Assembly (NCBI GenBank): GCA_049281195.1 | Contig: JBAPRR010000083.1 | Span: 1 to 9,398 of the forward strand | Direction: 5' to 3' | DNA from: JBAPRR01 sp049281195 | Lineage (GTDB): Bacteria > Actinomycetota > Acidimicrobiia > Acidimicrobiales > CAVXTF01 | Length of the DNA: 9,398 nucleotides | Part shown: piece by piece, positions 5,849-9,398 of the stretch | Numbering within the stretch: the stretch's first letter is position 1 | How the letters are laid out: each line of letters opens with the position of its first letter | Notes under the pieces: generated by a model | Seen by the model: the letters and a program-made list of their open reading frames with translations, nothing else | The model's database searches: none | Told to the model about the DNA's origin: nothing | Position numbers and translations under genes: made by a program

Positions 5849-6648
5849 ATCGACGTGAGCACGAATCAAGCGCCCTGTGGAGGCGGCTGCTCGCTGAGTT
5901 CTTGGGCAGTGCGTTCCTCGCGGCAATCGTCATCGGCTCGGGTATCGCCGCGCAGCGTTACTCACCGAACGACATCGGTTTGGAGCTGTTCGAAAACGCC
6001 GCAGCCACCGCTGCCGGGCTCTTCGCCATCATCCTCATGTTCGGTCCTGTGTCGGGGGCCCACTTCAATCCAGTCGTGTCACTCGTCGACGCAGCATTCG
6101 GCGGTCTTCGTTGGCGCACGGCGATGTGGTATCTACCGGCTCAGTGCGCCGGGTGCATCACAGGTGCCATCATCGCCAATCTGATGTTCTCCGATGCCGC
6201 GGTGAGTTTCTCCACCCACCAACGCGGCACCGGCGCTCACTTCTTGTCGGAGATCGTTGCGACGGTGGGACTGATCCTGGTGATCTTTGCTCTCGCCCGA
6301 AGTGGTCGCGGTCGTACTGCACCCGCAGCGGTGGGTGCTTACATCGGCGCCGGGTACTTCTTTACCAGCTCGACGAGCTTCGCCAATCCCGCAATCGCAG
6401 TCGGACGCATGTTCTCCGACACGTTCGCCGGGATCTCACCGTCGTCGGTTCCGATTTTCGTGTCGGCAGAGGTTGTCGGAGGCGTTCTCGCCTTCGCAAT
6501 CATCAAAGCGTTGTACCCAGGAGTCAGTGCGAATGAGGCTGCCGATGTCGTGGTGCCCCATCACGACTCGTCGAGTGCAGCGCTGGACGGCAAAGTCGCT
6601 CGGACGATCGACTCCGCAAGACCATCGCTGATCAAGGAGCGTCCATGA
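5845..6648 (+). CDS. MIP-family channel (AqpS-like aquaglyceroporin) of the ars operon
   Basis: This is a six-TM major intrinsic protein of 267 residues if started at TTG 5845. Both half-helix loops are present, in GAHFNPVVS (NPV instead of NPA) and SFANPAIAVGR. In the second, the arginine that normally follows NPA and lines the ar/R filter is replaced by isoleucine. Channels in ars operons, such as Sinorhizobium AqpS, conduct arsenite out of the cell down its gradient and can substitute for a pump; that is the likely role here, since no ArsB or Acr3 is present. The start is uncertain. TTG 5845 overlaps the arsI stop (TTGA) and is in frame. A GTG at 5855 opens a more usual-looking N-terminus (STNQAP) but is one base out of frame at a CCC run (5873-5875), so a one-base deletion, a sequencing error or true TTG use are all possible. 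The 3' end overlaps the next ATG (ATGA). Confidence 0.88.
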   Translation: MNRREHESSALWRRLLAEFLGSAFLAAIVIGSGIAAQRYSPNDIGLELFENAAATAAGLFAIILMFGPVSGAHFNPVVSLVDAAFGGLRWRTAMWYLPAQCAGCITGAIIANLMFSDAAVSFSTHQRGTGAHFLSEIVATVGLILVIFALARSGRGRTAPAAVGAYIGAGYFFTSSTSFANPAIAVGRMFSDTFAGISPSSVPIFVSAEVVGGVLAFAIIKALYPGVSANEAADVVVPHHDSSSAALDGKVARTIDSARPSLIKERP

Positions 6649-7547
6649 CCGAGACGCCCGTCGTTCTGTTCTTGTGCACGCACAACGCCGGTCGGAGCCT
6701 GGCCGGGAAGATACTTCTCGACCACTATGCCCAGGGGCGTATCGAAGTTCGCTCGGCCGGGTCGGAACCCGGAAGCGAGTTGAACCCCGCTGTTGTCCTG
6801 ATCTTGAAGGAACGAGGGCTCAGCGTCGAGAAAGAGTTCCCTAAGTTGCTCACCGAGGAAGACGCCCAGGCAGCGGATGTCATCGTCACCATGGGCTGCG
6901 GCGACACGTGCCCCGTCTACCTTGGTAAGCGGTACGTGGACTGGGAACTCGACGACCCCGCGGGGCAGCCGGTCGAGGTCGTTCGTCCGATTGTCGATGA
7001 GATCGACCGGCGCGTCCGAGACCTTGTGACCGAACTGACGTCATCAAGCGTCATGATGGAGATGACCATCGTGGAGATGCGCCCCGAGCACTGGCCCACT
7101 GTCGCTGCAATCTACGAGGCGGGGATTGCGACCAGGAATGCGACGTTCGAGACATCTGTCCCGACGTGGGAAGCATGGGACGCAGCACACCGGCAGGACC
7201 TGCGGCTCGTCGCCATAGAGGGTGAGCAGGTCATCGGCTGGGCCGCCGCAGGGAGTGTGTCGGACCGATGCTGCTACGGCGGTGTCGTCGAACACAGCGT
7301 CTACGTTGCTCCAGATCGACAAGGAGCCGGCGTGGGATTGGCTCTGCTCGAAGCGCTCGTTCAAGCCGCTGAGGACTTGCAAGTGTGGACCATTCAGAGC
7401 GGGGTCTTCCCCGAGAATGAGGCGAGCCTCGCTTTGCACCAGCGAGTTGGATTTCGCAGGGTCGGAACGCGGGAGCGACTGGGCAAGCTCGATGGTCAAT
7501 GGCGAGATGTCGTGCTCCTAGAGCGCCGAAGCACAACCATCGAGTAG
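6645..7547 (+). CDS. Fused arsenate reductase (LMW-PTPase type) - ArsN-type GNAT acetyltransferase
   Basis: This is a 300-residue two-domain protein. Residues about 5-130 are an ArsC of the low-molecular-weight phosphatase fold. Its P-loop CTHNAGRS (11-18) has C11 as nucleophile and R17, and the catalytic-loop aspartate is D104 in ELDDPAG. C85 and C89 (GCGDTCP) are further cysteines that may take part in the thiol relay; actinobacterial relatives use mycothiol/mycoredoxin. Residues about 140-296 are a GNAT domain of the phosphinothricin/arsinothricin acetyltransferase type: NATFETSVPTW (165-175), acetyl-CoA loop QGAGVG (226-231), FPENEASLALHQRVGFR (255-271) and LDGQWRDVVLLERR (282-295). ArsN1 proteins acetylate the amino group of arsinothricin. 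The linker (131-139) has several Met codons (M137, M138, M140), so a free acetyltransferase might also be made. It is the last gene of the tight operon, overlapping the channel by ATGA. The fold assignments are secure; arsinothricin as substrate is inferred from family and operon. Confidence 0.92.
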   Translation: MTETPVVLFLCTHNAGRSLAGKILLDHYAQGRIEVRSAGSEPGSELNPAVVLILKERGLSVEKEFPKLLTEEDAQAADVIVTMGCGDTCPVYLGKRYVDWELDDPAGQPVEVVRPIVDEIDRRVRDLVTELTSSSVMMEMTIVEMRPEHWPTVAAIYEAGIATRNATFETSVPTWEAWDAAHRQDLRLVAIEGEQVIGWAAAGSVSDRCCYGGVVEHSVYVAPDRQGAGVGLALLEALVQAAEDLQVWTIQSGVFPENEASLALHQRVGFRRVGTRERLGKLDGQWRDVVLLERRSTTIE

Positions 7548-7554
7548 TTCCATT

Positions 7555-7571
7555 CGTCGGTGACTCCGACG
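7555..7571. terminator. Hairpin after the ars operon
   Basis: CGTCGG-tgact-CCGACG is a perfect 6-base stem starting 8 bases after the last ars stop. The word GTCGGTGACTCC is repeated directly after it (7572-7583). No T-run follows, so termination strength is unclear. Confidence 0.4.
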
Positions 7572-7667
7572 GTCGGTGACTCCCTTCCCTCGCTGTCACC
7601 CTTTTCCGTTGGATGGTTGATCGTTGGACCCATCAGATTCGCCTGGTTCTCAAAGTGAGCACGTAGG

Positions 7668-7677
7668 ACCGTACGGT
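7668..7677. promoter_or_regulatory. Palindrome ahead of the small membrane gene
   Basis: ACCGTACGGT is a perfect 10-base palindrome ending two bases before the AAGGAG ribosome binding site (7680-7685). It could be an operator, but short palindromes are common in GC-rich DNA. Confidence 0.25.
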
Positions 7678-7691
7678 GTAAGGAGTAAGCG

Positions 7692-7829
7692 GTGACGAAC
7701 AACTCGCAGGGGGGATTTCGACGCATGCGGAAACCGCCGCTCAGTGTGCTCTACGTGCTTGCCATGGTGGTCGTAGTGGTCGGTGTCGACGTCTTGTTTT
7801 TCAAGAGCAAAACATGGTTTTGGGAGCGG
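7692..7829 (+). pseudogene. Small single-TM membrane protein, truncated by an IS256 remnant
   Basis: The start GTG 7692 has AAGGAG 6 bases upstream. The first 46 residues look genuine: a basic N-terminus (RRMRKPP) followed by a long hydrophobic helix (SVLYVLAMVVVVVGVDVLFF, 18-37) and KTWFWER. This resembles small actinobacterial membrane proteins of about 70 residues that would continue into a second helix. Instead, from about codon 47 the frame reads antisense through IS256 transposase sequence and stops at 7898, with a low-complexity tail (LPARPGRRPLLSLEP). I conclude the gene lost its 3' half to an insertion or deletion. Its function is unknown. It sits 144 bases after the ars operon with its own ribosome binding site and is probably unrelated to it. 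Confidence 0.6.
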
Positions 7830-7830
7830 T

Positions 7831-7998
7831 CGTTACCTTGGTCGGCAGTCCTTCCGGCCCGACCAGGTCGACGCCCTCTTCTTTCGCTCGAGCCATGAGT
7901 TGCTCTGCGAGACGTCTTTCCGGCTCCACCTCGGTCGCAACAAGAGCACTTGTCGGCGGAGATTCTGGAGTTACTCGGCTACTCGTGTCACTGGACAT
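7831..7998 (-). pseudogene. IS256-family transposase, N-terminal fragment
   Basis: ATG 7998 has AGAGGA about 6 bases upstream. Residues 29-56 (RLAEQLMARAKEEGVDLVGP, then EGLPTKVT) match the conserved N-terminal opening of IS256-family transposases, normally about 400 residues. Homology ends near residue 56 (base 7831), after which the frame runs into the truncated membrane gene and stops at 7801. All catalytic DDE residues are missing, so it is inactive. The canonical GLLTK has become GLPTK. Confidence 0.75.
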
Positions 7999-8076
7999 GG
8001 TTGATCCTCTTTTCTCACGGACCGAAGTCCGCGGATGGTCGGGATCACCCTCTTACACAGAATTTCTGACAGACCC
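7831..8076 (-). mobile_element. Remnant of an IS256-family insertion sequence
   Basis: It combines the truncated transposase start (7831-7998) with a recognisable outer end at 8052-8076. On the minus strand that end begins GGGTCTGTCAGAAATTCTGT, the style of terminal repeat found in actinobacterial IS256 elements. The other end is deleted at about 7830. The outer end joins directly to an open RHS reading frame at 8077. Confidence 0.7.
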
Positions 8077-9186
8077 ACTTCTGGCACGGCCGCCACTTAC
8101 AGCTACGACCAAGCTGGATACCTCATAGGATTCACCCAGCGCTCCACTTCTGCGAACTACGTCTACAACGGCGACGGGCTCCGGAGGTCAAAGACGGTGA
8201 ACTCCACCACGACACCATTCGTGTGGGATCTTTCGGGCGGACTGCCACTGATGGTCGAGGTTGGGACCACGTATTACGTGACAGGTCTTGGCGGACTTCC
8301 GGTGGAACAGATCACGGGGAGCACCGTCTACTACTACTCCGAGGACCAGCTAGGTTCTACCCGTCTGCTCACCAATTCTTCCGGCACAACCGTCGCGGCC
8401 TTCTCCTACGATCCATACGGCAAGCTCGCTTCGAGCACAGGGACGGTGACGACGCCGTTCGGGTTCGCTGGACAGTATACGGACGCTGAGTCCGGTCTGA
8501 TCTATTTGCGTAACCGGTACTACGATCCCACCACATCACAATTCATCACCCGTGATCCGATGGCCGCTCTGACGGGAAGTCCCTACACCTATTCAGGTGA
8601 CGACCCTCTCAATGCCGGCGACCCAACCGGGCTCGATGCAGATTGTTCCTCCGGCGACACAACTCTGTGTGATGGAATAGATTCGCTCGTTGGCATGTGT
8701 GCGTCCGGAAATATTCTTTCGCAACAAGGCACGGATGTATGTGGATATGCCACCTCAATCCTCGAACAGTCCCGCGAAGAACTCCCGGCACAATACCCAT
8801 TTTTGAGTGGACTGGAACAGTGTGAGTCCGGTGCTAACTTAGAATCAATCCAGCAATGGAAGAACGAGTTGCAACCGCAAGCCAATGATGTGGTCGCAGC
8901 TGAGAACTTCACGGGCAACCTGTGGTCCATTGGATCCCAGTTCAACGCGCCGTTCTGTTTCAAGCCTTTCCATCAAAATGACCCAACCTGCGTTACGGGC
9001 GCCAACCAGATCAGCAGCTTTATGGCGAGCCACCCACAGGTCTGGGCTTGCACGATTGGAATTGGGGCAGGAGCCGCAGGTGGATTGATCCCTGGGCTGG
9101 GACTTGCCTCGATTCCAAAAGCTGTCGGCACCCTGACGGCGGGTTGCATTCTCAACGCTGGGGCTAGCGAGATACCTCCACCCTGA
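8035..9186 (+). CDS. RHS/YD-repeat protein, C-terminal fragment with an unrecognised tip
   Basis: The open frame begins inside the IS256 end (ATG 8035), and genuine RHS sequence starts at about 8077, so the gene has lost its 5' part, often thousands of bases. What remains: YD-type repeats (YSYDQAGYLIGFT, YVYNGDGLRRSKTV at 22-55), the RHS core (SEDQLGSTRLLT at 102-113; AGQYTDAESGLIYLRNRYYD at 145-164; then PTTSQFITRDP) and the closing DPLNAGDPTG (190-199). Beyond it lies a tip of about 184 residues (200-383), where polymorphic toxins carry their effector domain. The tip has nine cysteines (C204, C212, C222, C236, C263, C308, C319, C339, C371), an acidic middle and a Gly/Ala-rich hydrophobic region (337-376) that could insert into membrane. 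I do not recognise it as a known nuclease or other toxin. No immunity gene is seen before the IS3 element. It is probably not expressed as a working secreted protein in this form. Confidence 0.85.
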   Translation: MVGITLLHRISDRPTSGTAATYSYDQAGYLIGFTQRSTSANYVYNGDGLRRSKTVNSTTTPFVWDLSGGLPLMVEVGTTYYVTGLGGLPVEQITGSTVYYYSEDQLGSTRLLTNSSGTTVAAFSYDPYGKLASSTGTVTTPFGFAGQYTDAESGLIYLRNRYYDPTTSQFITRDPMAALTGSPYTYSGDDPLNAGDPTGLDADCSSGDTTLCDGIDSLVGMCASGNILSQQGTDVCGYATSILEQSREELPAQYPFLSGLEQCESGANLESIQQWKNELQPQANDVVAAENFTGNLWSIGSQFNAPFCFKPFHQNDPTCVTGANQISSFMASHPQVWACTIGIGAGAAGGLIPGLGLASIPKAVGTLTAGCILNAGASEIPPP

Positions 9187-9211
9187 CAGTTTCGGTCCTG
9201 ACGGTTTCGGT
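9182..9211. repeat. 15-base tandem duplication at the RHS stop codon
   Basis: Two adjacent copies of CCTGACRGTTTCGGT (9182-9196 and 9197-9211) differ at one base. The RHS stop codon TGA lies in the first copy and a second TGA in the other. Confidence 0.8.
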
Positions 9212-9272
9212 GGTGTTGTTCTTGCTCGCCCCGCCAGAGGGCATGCGCGTAACCAGCGGCGTTCGCACACCC

Positions 9273-9398
9273 TGAATCGCCCCGGGTTTCGTGACCGCTC
9301 GGTTTATTGGGTGATCCCCGCCAGGTCGGGTGCCGTTTGACGGTAGTAGATGGTTTCGAACTCTGCAGGGGTGACGTAGGTATTGTCGTCGGTGATCT
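9273..9398 (-). mobile_element. IS3-family insertion sequence, one end
   Basis: The element end starts TGAATCGCCCCGGGTTTC at 9273, close to the TGAACCGCCCCGGG-type terminal repeat common in actinobacterial IS3 elements. It is followed at once by the 3' end of an OrfB-like transposase on the minus strand. The rest of the element lies beyond the window. Confidence 0.7.
9304..9398 (-). CDS. IS3-family transposase OrfB, C-terminal end (partial)
   Basis: Only the last 30 residues are in the window, ending in TAA at 9304-9306. The YVTPAEFETIYYRQ stretch is the typical C-terminal end of IS3-family OrfB (rve integrase core) proteins. Its orientation and closeness to the inverted-repeat end (31 bases) fit the 3' end of such an element. 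The catalytic DDE residues lie outside the window, so activity cannot be judged. Confidence 0.75.
   Translation of the reverse strand, partial: ITDDNTYVTPAEFETIYYRQTAPDLAGITQ

Noticed and set aside
5855..6184. GTG-started frame STNQAPCGGG as a separate small gene
   Set aside because: Only its first seven codons look natural; the rest is an out-of-frame shadow of the channel. It is kept as evidence for a possible frameshift, not as a gene.
6111..6631. Plus-strand open frames inside the channel gene
   Set aside because: Arg/Ser-rich shadows of the MIP channel in other frames.
7044..7599. Minus-strand frames opposite the ArsC-ArsN fusion
   Set aside because: No motifs or start signals; antisense to a complete two-domain protein.
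8589..8963. 124-codon minus-strand frame opposite the RHS tip, considered as an immunity gene
   Set aside because: Antisense to the tip, with no ribosome binding site or recognisable fold; immunity genes normally follow the toxin on the same strand.
1..9398. CRISPR arrays, tRNA or rRNA genes, riboswitches
   Set aside because: No regularly spaced repeats, cloverleaf with a TTCGA-type arm, or known RNA core was seen on reading both strands.

Overview
The window looks like an accessory region of a high-GC Gram-positive (Actinomycetota) chromosome or plasmid. The reasons are strongly GC-biased third codon positions in the solid genes, a mycothiol-dependent maleylpyruvate isomerase-family protein, an ArsR with the actinobacterial N-terminal cysteine pair, TTG/GTG starts, and IS256- and IS3-type ends resembling actinobacterial elements. 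I cannot name the genus; it could be a Microbacteriaceae-like or other soil actinobacterium.

Left part (1-2620, genes on the minus strand): the 5' part of a membrane-anchored alpha/beta hydrolase leaves the window at base 1. A 320-base gap follows, holding what looks like a broken N-terminus of another sensor kinase on the plus strand. Then comes an operon of a six-TM HisKA_3-type sensor kinase and its NarL/LuxR response regulator, overlapping by ATGA. The kinase start has a palindrome over its ribosome binding site and a run of eight G right at the start codon.

Middle (2620-4964): a decayed-looking, less GC-biased stretch with only one convincing gene, a DinB/MDMPI-fold mycothiol-dependent enzyme relative with a TTG start. 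Around it are possible gene scraps, including an HTH-like small ORF, and a cluster of GGCAAC/GTTGCC inverted repeats.

Arsenic island (4965-7547): a divergent arsR faces a tightly packed operon of arsI (C-As lyase), a MIP channel with atypical pore motifs, and a fused arsenate reductase-ArsN-type acetyltransferase. No ArsB or Acr3 pump is present. The likely combined job is to demethylate trivalent methylarsenicals, reduce arsenate, let arsenite leave through the channel, and N-acetylate an amino-acid arsenical such as arsinothricin. It therefore reads as an organoarsenical resistance set rather than a plain inorganic one.

Right part (7548-9398): a small membrane protein gene is cut after about 46 codons and joined to the first ~56 codons of an IS256-family transposase in the opposite orientation. 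The outer end of that IS abuts a 5'-truncated RHS/YD-repeat gene that keeps its core and an unrecognised Cys-rich, Gly-rich C-terminal tip. An IS3-family element begins about 90 bases after the RHS stop and runs out of the window, so no immunity gene is visible. This end is clearly a graveyard of insertions.
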